DNA of 64,000 bases from Ceratothoa steindachneri (taxonomy: Eukaryota; Arthropoda; Malacostraca; Isopoda; Cymothoidae), in contig OZ018330.1 in assembly GCA_963969495.1 (NCBI GenBank), forward strand, positions 53,443,034 to 53,507,033, written 5' to 3'. Below the pieces are notes generated by a model. The model did not search any database and was not told where the DNA came from. It was given only the letters and a program-made list of their open reading frames with translations. Shown piece by piece: positions 30,697 to 41,523 of this stretch; the first letter of the stretch is position 1, and the number at the start of each line of letters is the position of its first letter. A program made the translations under genes and the position numbers.

Positions 30697-31040
30697 AAAT
30701 AAACAATATCGAAAGGAATCGTGTAAAGCGTTTTAGAGCGAGAAAATATGTATGTGATAACATCTAAATAATTGTGAAGGGATATGCAGTCAGTGTCTTG
30801 GCAGTGTGTGTGTATGTGTGTGTGTATACTCTGAATCCTTCGAAAAAAGGTCACTGACCAAAGTATTGGAGAGAGGGGGAGAAAGCACTTGCATTTCACC
30901 AAGGCTGGCAGTGACCCAATGCTAAAGGGGGGGGGGGTAAAGGCGACTTGAGTGCGAGTCCATGTGCGTGTGTACGTATCTGGATACACTCATAGGAGGC
31001 CGAGTTTGTGTGAACTTGACCCTTCACCTACAATACTACT

Positions 31041-32250
31041 AACACCATCTACCCTTTTCAGCTGTTTATTTACAGATGAAAGTTCAATACCGTCTTGAAA
31101 TGATTATTAACAGATGAACGTCCTATACCCTCTTCAGCTGTTCATTAACAGATAAACCTCCTCTAAGCTATTCAGTTATTCAGCTGTTAATTTACAGATG
31201 AACGTCCTATACCCTCGAGCTGTTCATTTGTAGATGAACGTCATCTACGCTCTTCAGTTGTACATTTACAGATGAACGTCATATCCTATCTCCAGGTGTT
31301 CATTAACAGATGAACGACCTCAAGCCTTTTCAGCTGTTCATTTGCAGATGAACGTCCTCTACTCTCTTGAGCTGTTCATATGCAGATTAACGTCCTCTAA
31401 CTTCTTCAGCTATTCATTTACAGATTATATTTCCCTGCCTTCTACAGCTGTTCGTTTAAAGATGAACGCCCTCTACCCTCGAGGTATTCATTTGTAGATG
31501 AACTTCCCCATACCCTCTTTAGCTAATCATTTTCAGATGAACGACTTCTAGTGGCTAGCCTTTTCAGCTGTCCATTTGCAGATTAACGTCATCTAACCTC
31601 TTTAACTGTTCATTAACAGATGAACGTCCTATACTCTAATCCGTTATTCATTGCAAATGAACGTCCTCTACCCTCTTCAGCTGTTAATTTGAAAATGAAC
31701 GTCCTCTACCCTCTTCAACTGTTCATTTTCAATGAACTTTCTCTACTTTCTGGATCTGGTCATACGTAGATGAACGTCCTCTATCTTTTATTACTGTTTA
31801 TTTGCAAATGAACGTCCTCTATCTTTTTCAGGTGTTTATTTTCAGATGAACGGCCTCTACCTTTTCAGTTGTTTATTTGCAGATGAACGTCATCTAGCGT
31901 CTCGAATTGTTCGCTAACAGATTAACGTCCAGTACCTATTTCAGCTGTTTATTTGAAGATGAACGTCTTCTACCATCTTGAGCTGTTCGTTAGCAGATGA
32001 ACGTCGTATACCCTCTTCAGCTGTTTATTAACAGATAAACATCCTCTAACCTATTTCGTTATTAATTTCAGATGAACCTCCTCTCCGCTCTTCAGCTATT
32101 CATTTACAGATGAACGTCCTCTACCCCCTAGCTGTTCATTTACAGATGAACGTCCTCTACGCTCTTCAGCTGTTCATTAAAAGGCGAACGAGCTCTAACT
32201 TTTTCATCTTCCCATTTGCAGATGAACATCCTCTACTTTCTTGAGCTGTT
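31041..32250. repeat. 38-bp minisatellite, middle block
   Basis: About 32 degenerate units of the pattern TCAGCTGTTCATTTACAGAT + GAACGTCCTCTACCCTCT. Each unit holds a short near-palindrome, GTTCAT...ATGAAC. The left edge is the right target copy of the Polinton. The right edge ends in CTGTT, the 5-bp target duplicated by the LTR element at 32251. Confidence 0.93.
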
Positions 32251-33423
32251 TGTCTAAGTATGGGCAAGTGTATGATAATATGCGCACACAGGCTCTAAGG
32301 TAGGCCAAGCAAGGCGACAACTGTTATTGTTGTAAGAGTCCGATTTGAATAGATAGCGGCAGCTGCGTGACAAAGGAATATACCAAACACAACGATAAAA
32401 ATAGATTTTAATACACACTAAATAAAAGGCACAACAATAAATATGGATATACATATATGGGTACATGAATAAGACGGAATTAGGTTCCGAATACTAATTA
32501 GATAACCTGGGGTTTTAAATGGTTATAATGGGAGATTTAGGGTAGTGAGTGATTTAGTCCCTTTAAACCTCTAGAGTAAAGCGGAGCAAACTTGGAGGAG
32601 GTCTTGGTGGCCTTGATTATTCAAGGGGGGTACCCACAAACCAGCAGCGGGTGGGGCTACTTTCTCGAACTTGTGTTTTGCGAGATGCGGGCCTCTTTTC
32701 CTCAGCAGGTCACCGGATGAACTTCTAAGGGGTGGGGGGGGGGGGGTGACTTCTCCACACTCGGCTTGAGTGATCTAACGGGCCTCTTGTCCTCAAAAGG
32801 TCACTAGAAGAACTTTGGAGGACAGCTCTTCCAATCCTTGATCCGAAGGCGGTGGAGAAAGGCTGACGTTGCCTCACAAGACTCTTCTTCCTGACCCGAA
32901 GATACGGGTGTGATGTCCAGCTCTTCAGTGGCTTGCGCCCGGCACTCACACCTCTCGGGAGAGAACTTCGTTGAATTGAACTCCTTTCGGGGCAGTATCG
33001 TCTAACCAAATATGCCTGTAATCCTGGAGAGGGTGCATATAAACCCGGAGTTCTCTAGAACAGGGAGAGAGATGAGCCTTCTCAAACCCTCGTTATCTGG
33101 TGTGACAAACCGAGCGTCTCCTTGCGGGGAAGTGTCAACGACAGGGATCAGCGGGCCAGACTGACGACCTGCGGCTGGAGCCATAAAAGCTGTTCGCGGC
33201 GAACCTACAAAGTAATCTCCCGACCCGAGGGGGGGGGGATTGAGGTGGCGGTGAGGTAGCCTCAATTTCAGCATCATGCCTCGTGTGAATTTTGCGGAGA
33301 CCAGGCGGCAAGTCCAAAAAGGGTGAAGTCAGAGGGGGGAGGGGGAGTAACTGCTCGCTTTCTTTCCCGAAGTAATATCTTAGGAGGCGGGGAAATAATA
33401 TTATTCTAGGGGATACCTCTGCA
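32251..33423 (-). repeat. 3' LTR (left copy)
   Basis: 1,173 bp beginning TGTCTAAGTATGGGCAAGTG and ending GGATACCTCTGCA in plus orientation. It matches 38445-39556 along its length, with scattered substitutions and small indels. The purine-rich tract expected next to it on the minus strand is weak (GGATAGGTAGGAC). Confidence 0.92.
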
Positions 33424-33659
33424 GTCCTACCTATCCAAAGAACTTTGGAGCGAAAAAAATGTATACAATTTTTAAGTTTACCAATAGAGGAAAAGAAAAT
33501 ATAATACTATACGTGATTTACATATGTGTAACCCAGATAACTTAATCTATACATATGCACACACAACATCAACAAGGCAAAAAAAATAAGAAAAATAGTA
33601 TTTAAAAAAATGAATCAAACGCGAATTTTACTATACACTCAGGTTGTTGGGGGCTGGGG
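33424..33659. other. Untranslated region between RNase H and 3' LTR
   Basis: AT-rich, non-coding. It lies downstream of the pol gene on the minus strand. Confidence 0.5.
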
Positions 33660-34286
33660 GGTCTTCTAGTGGATGCCTACTCAAGCTATCAGCTAGGCAG
33701 TTGTCAGTGCCTTTGACATACAGGATCCGAAATTTGTACTCCATGAATAGTAGGGTCCAGTAGGTGTACAGCTTTTTAGGTACACCTTGGGTTTGTGATC
33801 ACTTTTGACAATAAATACTTTACCTATGAGATACATCCTAAACTTACGAATAGACCACACTATGGCTAACGCTTAAAGCTCTATAGTAGCATACGCCTTT
33901 TCGCTATGAGACAGCTTCCTGCTAGCATATCCTACAGGATTTCTCACTCCATCGTCATCATATTGGACGAGAGCACAACCTAGGCCATCCTTGGAGGCAT
34001 TGGTACGAACACCGAATGTTTTATTAGGATTCGCTAATCTTACGATAGGAGCAGAGATTAGCTTGTCCTTCAACTGGTGAAAGCAATCTTCCGCAGAAGG
34101 GGTTCAATTGACTTGATTGGGGGCCATTCTCTTAAGCATGTCGTTAAGGGGTGAAGCTATGGCAGCGGAATTCGGCACAAAACGACGATAGAATGACACG
34201 GATCCCAAAAAAGAACGAAGCTGTTTCTTCGTTCGAGGAAGTGGCATTTCCGAAATATCCTTAACCCTGTCGTCCTGGGGTAGCAT
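33660..34286 (-). pseudogene. RNase H and RT connection region of the LTR element
   Basis: PRTKKQLRSFLGSVSFYRRF (34240-34180) is the RT thumb/connection. KTFGVRTNASKDGLGCALVQ (~34035-33975) is the start of RNase H, where the first catalytic Asp (usually TDAS) is Asn. SHSEKAYATIEL is followed by a TAA in place of the catalytic Glu codon's neighbour, then ALAIVWSIRKFRMYL and VKSDHKPKVYL (third acidic residue). RNase H removes the RNA template during reverse transcription. The gene is disabled by the Asn and the stop. Confidence 0.85.
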
Positions 34287-34343
34287 TTGGTTTCTACCAA
34301 CCTGGAAGCCAAGGTAATTAATAGTGTCATAGGCGAAGTGACA

Positions 34344-35000
34344 CTATGTCGGACCTACCGTGAACCCGTGTACGCGTAACCGGGATAGAAGCGCGCACAA
34401 AGAATGTAAATGTTGATCCCAGGTACGAGTAGCGATGTACACGTTATCGAAGTAAAACATCACATTCGATAGGCCATCTAACAACCAACGCATGATCCTG
34501 TTAGAGCTTCCGCAAGCAGTTTCCAGTCCAAAAGAAAGGCGGGTAGACTGTAATAATCCCTTTTCAGTAGCTAAAGCGGTAAAGTGTTTTGATTGCTCTG
34601 CAAGCGGCACTTGGTGGTAGGCTTTACAGAGGTCGATCTCGTATATGAACTTTGCGTCTTCGAAGGCATGAAGACTTTGGTCGATTAGGGGTATCAGTTC
34701 CGCGTCAAACTAGGTAACCGCGTTTAATTTTCAAAAATCAACGCACATCCTAAACGACTTGTCAGGCTTCCTAACCATGATAATGGGGGAGCAGAATTCG
34801 GACGACGAGGGTTCTATTATGCCTAATTTTAATAAGTTCTCTATCTCTGCATCGAAAGTTGACGGTAAATAGACGGGTATGGGATAAGGCTTGGTCCTTA
34901 TCGCATCTTGGGTAGCGAGAACAATCTCATGCGTTAATTGGGTTGAGCAACCCGGGAATTCTGAAATGACGTCGATAAAACCTTCCGATAAGGCAAACAA
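34344..35000 (-). pseudogene. Reverse transcriptase core of the LTR element
   Basis: The RT starts in the long frame shared with integrase: LTHEIVLATQDAIRTKPYPI, LGIIEPSSSEFCSPIIMVRK and SFRMCVDF end near 34731. A stop near 34710 follows, then FIYEIDLCKAYHQVPLAEQS (first catalytic Asp) and a frame with LSFGLETACGSSNRIM. VMFYFDNVYIATRTWDQHL holds the catalytic box, where YFDD has become YFDN. The RT makes cDNA from element RNA; this copy cannot. Confidence 0.9.
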
Positions 35001-35483
35001 TTGAGCCCGCTCATTAGGGGAGAGATTGGGGTTCACGTCCAAGTCGGAGTGAGACTCCGCTTGGGGGAAAGGAAGAGACGGCAGGGGATACTCATCGTCT
35101 GCTTCTACGTACAGCGTTTGGACCAGAAACAAAGATTCAACGGGATAGGCGGCTTCGAGGACGGGTTCTTCGTCTAGGGCGACTATGTTATTAAGGCAAG
35201 CCCGGTGGTGGTATTTGTTTAGGAGGTTGATGTAGAAAATCTTATTACCGAAGGGGGTTTCGATTAGGTAATCCACCGGGCCACGGGGCTCTAAAACGGA
35301 GAAAGGTCCTTTCCAGTAGGAGAGGAGCTTATTCACTTCGGAGGGAAGCAAGAGCAGTACTTTTATCCCTGGTTTGAATAAACGCCCTTTTGATTTTAGG
35401 TCAATGTAGGTGCGATATTTCTCCAGGTTTACATTGGTGTTCCGGAGAGCGATGTCCGCACATTTTTCTAAACGTGTATGCAA
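34731..35483 (-). pseudogene. Continuous integrase C-terminus to RT frame
   Basis: A 250-codon open stretch. The first ~80 codons hold the integrase C-terminal module (LLLPSEVNKLLSYWKGPFSV, GPVDYLIETPFGNKIFYINL). A ~60-codon acidic linker follows (VEADDEYPLPSLPFPQAESH), and then the RT N-terminus. In most Ty3/gypsy elements the integrase C-terminus is the end of pol; here RT follows directly. This frame is the strongest evidence for the unusual gene order. It lies within a gene that is broken elsewhere. Confidence 0.92.
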
Positions 35484-36364
35484 GTCTAAAACGTACGCCT
35501 AAGAGGATTTAATTTCCTAATCCATTCTAGGATTGGACCACAATTCTTTTAAAATGCTCATTGGTCCTCTGAAGTTACGTCTATATAACAGCTCAAAGGG
35601 AGCGAACCCCAAAGTCCTATGGGGGACTTCGTGACAAGCAAATAACGCTACGGGGAGATAGCGGTGCCACTCTTAGGGCTGATCGTGGCACACCTTCTTG
35701 AGTACCATTTTGAGGGTGCCGTTTTCCTTTTCGCACATCCCGTTAGCGGAAGGGTGCCGGGCGTCGTGGAGAGAGGCTTGATGAGAAGGAGTTTACCGAC
35801 ATACTCCATCAATTCAGAGGTGAATTGACGTCCTCTGCCGGATAAGATCTCCTTCGGGATCCCTAATCGGTAAAAGATTGAGATTAAAGCTTCTGCACAA
35901 GAAATGCTGTTAATCTTCTTCATGGGGATAGCCTCTGGAAAACGGGTGGCACAATCAACGAGTGTTAAAATATAGGAGTGTCCCTTACTCGACGGAGAAC
36001 GAATGGGGCCTATTAGGTCGATTGAGACCAGGGCAATGTGCTCGGCCACTCACGGGGTCTTTTGAAGGGGGCCAGGGGCTACACGCCCTTTAGAGGTGAC
36101 CTTCTGACAAAGAACACAGGACTTACAGAAGTCGATAATTTCTTTGGCCGCTCCTGGCCAAAACAAATATTTTAAAACTCGCTGTGCCGTTTTCTTATGG
36201 CCGAAATGTCCGGCCATTAGGCCATCATGAGCTATCTCTAGAACGGGTTCAATATAAGTTCTGGGAAGACACAACGTGTTGGTTGGGGGGCTCTCTGGTT
36301 CAACAGAAGAACGATATAATAACTTATCCTTTACGGTGTATTCGATCTTGCGGTTGCCTCGCAC
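35484..36364 (-). pseudogene. Integrase zinc-binding and catalytic domains of the LTR element
   Basis: H2C2 finger: AHDGLMAGHFGHKKTAQRVL followed by FCKSCVLCQK (36240-36100). Catalytic core: LVSIDLIGPI (first Asp, ~36020), GIPKEILSGRGRQFTSELM, where the usual second Asp position is Gly (~35840), and, in another frame, GMCEKENGTLKMVLKK (Glu, ~35720). EVPHRTLGFAPFELLYRR follows. Stops occur near 35675, 35520 and 35500, with a frameshift near 35780. The enzyme would insert cDNA with a 5-bp stagger, matching the flanking CTGTT. Confidence 0.9.
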
Positions 36365-36394
36365 CGTTTCAGTCTCCTTTTTCCTTGCTTTTTC

Positions 36395-36790
36395 TCACAG
36401 GGGTTGTAATGTGGGGCATTTCTTCTGTGCCTCAGCAAATTGGACATTGGTGGTGAGGTCAATGTCTGGGGACGATAGGGGTACCGGAAGCGATACATCA
36501 TTCTCGGCCTGGGCCTTTGTAACGACTGGCTGAGAAATTGTGTTTGGAGAGAGCTGTGCGCTCTGTCCGATAAGGATGGAGCAGAATTTTATCGGGGCCG
36601 CGACTACATCAGTCCATCCGGTGAAATACTGGCACTGTATATGGTTACCGTGCCACTGGGAATCTGGTGGCACGACCTTAAAAGTCATGCACCAACCCGA
36701 ACTTATTATGCTGGGGACATACGGGCGGGTAGTAGTTTGTCGGAAACTACTATACAGGTGAAACTTGTATCTCTAACCAGGGTTAGCACT
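36395..36790 (-). pseudogene. Protease region of the LTR element
   Basis: VNGCQVLTLVRDTSFTCIVV (~36800-36740) aligns with the retropepsin start, where the D-T-G motif reads D-T-S. It is followed by a stop, and then a frame with HIQCQYFTGWTDVVAAPIKF and CSILIGQSAQLSP gives the C-terminal half. The RDTG-T--V pattern and AP-KF--LIG fit proteases of Gmr1-like elements. Retropepsin would process Gag and Pol. Confidence 0.65.
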
Positions 36791-38113
36791 TGGCAACCAT
36801 TTACTGCGCCATTTTCAAACTGGAGCCCACCGGGAGAACTCTTGTTGAACAGGAAATTTACCTGTTGATCCGGGGGAGGGGGAGCAGGGGCTGCTGACGA
36901 TGCGGCTGGCGGATTAGGCGAGAGGGCAGCAGAGATTTGGTGGACCTGGTGACTCGACGAGGTCCTCAGTTGAGAATTTTGGGGGCAATTGTAACTCAAT
37001 TGCCCAGGTGTGCCACACGTAAAGCATACAATTGGTCTCCGGGGGTAGTTGCTAGGCGTGGAGGGGAGTAACGGGGACTTCACGTCCTTTTGTTCTCTCA
37101 GCGATTGAGGCCTGTACTTGTTCGGCGCCGGTACTTGTACGAAGCCGTTGTTGCCCTTGGGTTTGGTTCGGTTAAACCCAAACTTGTGTTTGGGGGAGGG
37201 GGTCGTTCTTGTTGACCCCCTTGGGGTAGAAGTCGTGACTGGAAGCGTGAAGGTCGGCTTCTTCCACACACTCCTTGAAAGTATGCGCTCTTCTGTCCGC
37301 TATGAAGTCCCTTAGTTCGCGAAGGAGGGTCGATATCAGTTGATCCCTTAAAATGAAGTCAACTGACGACTCATAATCATTTGATACTTTGGCGGAATCC
37401 AGCCAGAATTGGAAATTACGTCGTAGCGTGAATCCAAATTGCCTGTAGGTTTGGCCTGGCTGTATTCACGTGGAGCGGAATCTAACCCTATAAAATTCTG
37501 GATCCATTTTAATAGCAGAAAGAAGTTCTGCCTTTAGGGTTGAATAATCAAGGGTGGCTTACGAAGAGAGCGAAATGAATATGCCGCGAAGACGAGGATT
37601 CAAGAGTAAAAGTATTCGGGTGATACCATCTGATTCTAAGTCCTAATTGTTGACTTAGAAGATCTTCTCGAAGTGCGTTAAATAAGAGCAAAAATCTTCT
37701 CTATCTTTGTATGCGGGGAGTTTTAGTGAGGGCACTTGAACCTGTTCATTTCGAGATCCTACGGAGTTTATCTCGACTTGGTCACGGCTTATCTCTTTTT
37801 CATGCTGCCTAATTCTTTCATTCTCTTCTGCTTCTCTCTTTGCTTTTCTTCCTTTGACTCCTGCTTCTCTCTGTGCTTTTCTTTCTTCGACTTCTGCTTC
37901 TAACTGTGCTTTTCTTTTTTCGTTTTCTCTCTGCCCTTTTCTTTCCGCACGTTCTTTACTTTCCTCTTCCTGGACGTAAGTGATTAAATCCTTCCCAGAT
38001 AAGCCTAAGGGTCTGCCCTTGCTTAGGAAAGCGATAGAATAATACATCCCTGATATGCTACTTCCGGCATTTGCACACAAAAAAGCTACCAGAGTGATTG
38101 AAGCTTTACCCAA
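36706..38113 (-). pseudogene. Gag of the LTR element
   Basis: The N-terminal frame (38113-37655) includes LSGKDLITYVQEEESKERAE and a long Lys/Glu/Arg-rich coiled coil (ERKAQREAGVKGRKAKREAE), then VPSLKLPAYKDREDFCSYLT. The middle (37640-37270) has YSTLKAELLSAI, QTYRQFGFTLRRNFQFWLDS and LRDFIADRRAHTFKECVEEA, a SCAN-like capsid end. The last part (37269-36706) is Pro/Ser-rich with CFTCGTPGQLSYNC, a CX2CX4HX4C knuckle whose His is Gln. At least two stops break it. Confidence 0.88.
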
Positions 38114-38444
38114 AGGAAAATATAAATTCCACTAACGACAAAAATTCTTAAAATTTCTAGTAAAAATCGGGCAAGCTCACACAAAAAAGTTAATAAATAA
38201 CTAACGGGTTAATCTGACTGACGACACAAAAAAAGGGCGGCTACTATTACCGCTTAGCTAGTATCCTCTTATAAGGAACTAGAAAAACTGTGGACACACC
38301 ACACAAGGATGGGTTTAAAAATTAGTTCTTACCCGTTAATACGAAAATGCAGCTGCTATCAATTGAACTTAGTGCTTCAAAATCAGGTGGGGAAGACCCA
38401 AAGCCTGACGCCAAATTATATATATAATATATGTATTATCTTTA

Positions 38445-39556
38445 TGTCGAAGTATAGCCAAGTGTACGGGAATATGCGCACACAGGCTCTAAGGTAGGCC
38501 AAGCAAGGCGACAACTGTTATTGTTCTAAGAGTCCGATTTGAATAGATAGCGGCAGCTGCGTAACCAAGGAATATACCAAACACAACGATAAAAATAGAT
38601 TTTAATACACACTAAATAAAAGGCACAACAATAAATATGGATATATATGGGTACATGAATAAGATGGAATTAGGTTCCGAATACTAATTAGATAACCTGG
38701 GTTTTTAAATGGTTATAATTGGAGATTTAGGGTAGTGAGTGATTTATTTTTTTTGAACCTCGAGAGTAAAGTGGGGCAAACTCGGGGAAGGTCTTGGTGA
38801 CCTGGATTACTCATGGGGGGTAGCCTCTTGCCCTGAGCAGATCACCGGGCGAACTTCGAAGGGGTGGGGGGATGACTTTTCCACACTCGGCTTGAGCGAG
38901 ATAACGGGTCTCTTGCCCTCAAAAGGTCACCAGAAGAACTTCGGAGGACGGCTCCTCCAATCCTTGATCCGAAGGCGGTGGAGAAAGGCTGACGTTGCCT
39001 CACGAGACTCTTCCCTCTGACCCGAAGATACGGGTGTAGTGTCCAGCTCTTCCATGGCTTGCGACTATCGCTCACACTTCTCGGGAAAGGGCTTCGTTGA
39101 ATTGAACTCATTTCGGGGCAGTGTCGTCTAACTAAATGTGCCTGTAATCCTGGAGAGGGTACATATATACCCGGAGTTCTCCAAAACTGGGAGAGAGAGA
39201 GGCCTTCTCAAACCCTCGTTATCAGGTGTGACAAACCGACCGTCTCTTTGCGAGGAAGGGTTAAGGGTAGGGATCAGTGGGCCAGACGGACGACCAGCGG
39301 CTGGAGGCATAAAAGCTGTTGGCGGCGAACCTACAAAGTAATCTCCTCACCCGAGTGGGATGGAAGGGAAGATTGAGACGGCAGGAAGGTAGTCTCAATT
39401 TCACCGTCATGCCTCGTGTGAATTTTGTAAGGACGTGGCGACAATTTTAAAAAGGGTGAAGTCGGAGGGGGGGGGGGAAGTAACGGCTTGCCTTTTCTCC
39501 CGAAGTAATATCTTAGGAGGTGGGTAAATAATATTATTCTAGGGGATACCTCTACA
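38445..39556 (-). repeat. 5' LTR (right copy)
   Basis: 1,112 bp beginning TGTCGAAGTATAGCCAAGTG and ending GGATACCTCTACA (plus orientation). It should contain the promoter, read leftward. The AT-rich stretch between the LTR and TTTGGCGTCAGGC (38405-38417) separates the LTR from the best candidate primer-binding site, so the primer tRNA cannot be named. Confidence 0.92.
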
Positions 39557-40424
39557 CTGTTCATATGCAGATAAACGTCCTCTACCTTCTACAGCTCTTT
39601 ATTTACATATAAACGTCTTCCAACCTCTTTAGGTGTAAATTTACAGATGAAATTCATCTGCCCTCGCCGCCGTTCATTTACAAATGAACGTCCTCTACCT
39701 TCGAGCTTTTCAATAGCAGATGAACGTCCTCTACCCTCTTCAGCTGTTTATTAACAGACTAACAACCTCTAGCCTTTTCAGCTGTCCATTTGCAGATGAA
39801 CGTTATCTAACATCTTGAGCTGTTCATTATCAGATGAAAGTCTTCTACTCTATTCATCTCTTCATTGCAGATAAACGTCCTCTACCCTCTTCATTGTTCA
39901 TTTGCAAATGAAATTCCTCTACTCTCTCCAGTTGTTCATTTCCAGAGGAACGTAATCTACCGTCTCGAACTGTTCTTTAATAGATTAACGTCTAGTACCT
40001 TCTTCAGCTGTTTATTTGCAGATGAACGTCCTCTACCGTCTTGAGCTGTTCATTAACAGTTGAACGTCATATACCCTCTTCAGCTGTTTATTAACAGATA
40101 AACGTCCTCTACCCTATTCAGTTGTCCATTGCAGATGAACGTCCTCTAGGCTCTTCAGTTGTTCATTTATAGATGAACATCCTCTAACCTGGAGCTGTTC
40201 ATTAATATATGAACATCTTCTACCCATTTCAGCATTTCATTAACAGATGCACGCCATCTACTTTCTTCAGCTGTTCATATAAAGATGAACGTCCTCTAAT
40301 CTCCAGCTATTTATTTGCAGATAAACCTCCTCTACTCTCTTCAGCTGTTTATATGCAGATGAACGTCCTTTTAGCTAGCCCCTTGAGCTGTTCATTAGCA
40401 GATGAACTTCCTTTACCCTCTTGA
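39557..40424. repeat. 38-bp minisatellite, right block
   Basis: About 23 units of the same pattern as 31041-32250, resuming exactly at CTGTTCATATGCAG after the LTR element. The units degenerate and stop near 40424. Confidence 0.92.
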
Positions 40425-41523
40425 TCTTTGAGGCTCATATCTCCACTAGGAAAATGTTGCAACCACCGCTCCATTGTACTCGTAGTATCTGTAGTGTTTG
40501 CTTCCCCTCATACCAGTCAATCCTGGAACCAATTTGAAACGCATCTCGACCAGGTTTTGAATATATACAGCATTGTAATTACAAGACTGCCTTTTTCCTT
40601 CTTAATTTTAAGGCTCTGTCACACTTAAATGTTAACTTTGATAACAAAATGAAAGAATTTCTAAAAGGAATACATTTTAGTTAAAATGAGTTTTTTATAT
40701 TGGTGAAATAACATGACTGAATGTTGCCATTGTTTTTCGACTCTGTTAGTATAAGTGAACCACTTTTAGGTCCGAGTCTAAAGTCCTTTGCTAAGGCTCA
40801 ACGCCATATTGTACATACTTTGAGAATTACAATTTAGATTGCGTTATCTATTTAGTTACTAAATAAATTCTGTTAAGTTGAAATGACAGTTAAGGCAATT
40901 AAAATGGAAATGCTTAAATAAAATGTAAATTTTTCAAAACCCTTTATATAGATGGTTTACCTCAACTCCTTTTTTCTATAAGCTTCTATCTACAATTCAA
41001 GCAGTTTCGTGTATAACGTTTCGCATCAGAGGTTGATGTTAAAATTGGAGTTATATGTGATCTCAGACTCAATATTAGATTAAGTAGATGTGAAACAGGA
41101 AATAACTAATAAAAATGTAGTTACGCCACCTGCTTAGCGGCGCACAGCCGTGCCTCAACCGCTCCATCATTGGTGATGTGGCCAGATTTGCGGTGGCTAG
41201 GCAAGGTGTTTTTGTTCGTACTCTCGCTGGTGGCACCATCACATATTTTAATGGAACCTAACGAAGTTATTCACACGAGATGTGACTTTCATTGAAGCCA
41301 TGATGAGAATAAGCTTTGTTCGTTGTTACTGTTAGCCGAAAAGGGTGACGCTACCATAAAGAAGTTGTGTGAACGCGCCCTAAATGGTCAAAAATCAGTA
41401 TAAGCCCACTATCAGCGGAGTCCCACTATGATCTGTTTTGGAGTTACCATTATTTGTTCTATTAAGTCATTGATTTAAATAGTGATCTGAAAGCTAAAGT
41501 ATTAGTTTACAGATGATATTAAG
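40425..41523. other. Non-coding DNA
   Basis: No gene, RNA or repeat was recognised. Several short frames exist without protein similarity. Confidence 0.45.

Larger units (their letters stand above)
16612..31040. mobile_element. Polinton/Maverick (adintovirus-like) element, 14,429 bp
   Basis: Both tips read AGTAGTATTGTAGGTGAA inward, giving the 5'-AG...CT-3' ends expected for Polintons. The left flank is AACGTC and the right flank AACACC: a 6-bp target duplication with two transitions, created inside a minisatellite unit whose normal sequence reads AACGTCATCTACCC. Inside are PolB, packaging ATPase, integrase with chromodomain, penton-like and major capsid proteins, a small core-like protein and an adenain-type protease, which is the full self-synthesising Polinton set. 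Several genes carry stops or frameshifts, and a LINE interrupts one gene, so this copy is inactive. Confidence 0.93.
29365..31040. repeat. Polinton right terminal inverted repeat with internal insertion
   Basis: Aligned to the left arm over 29365-29946 and 30697-31040. The extra 29947-30696 has no counterpart on the left. The tip reads CTACT at 31036-31040, followed by AACACC. GT-rich microsatellite and poly-G runs mirror the CA and poly-C runs of the left arm. Confidence 0.87.
32251..39556 (-). mobile_element. Ty3/gypsy LTR retrotransposon with Gmr1-like gene order, 7,306 bp
   Basis: Two direct LTRs (32251-33423 and 38445-39556), each TG...CA on the plus strand, are bracketed by CTGTT at 32246-32250 and 39557-39561. 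The internal genes read leftward: gag with one zinc knuckle, protease, integrase, reverse transcriptase, RNase H. One open frame (35483-34731) contains both the integrase C-terminal GPF module and the start of RT, so integrase precedes RT. The element is dead: stops, frameshifts and altered catalytic residues occur throughout. Confidence 0.93.
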
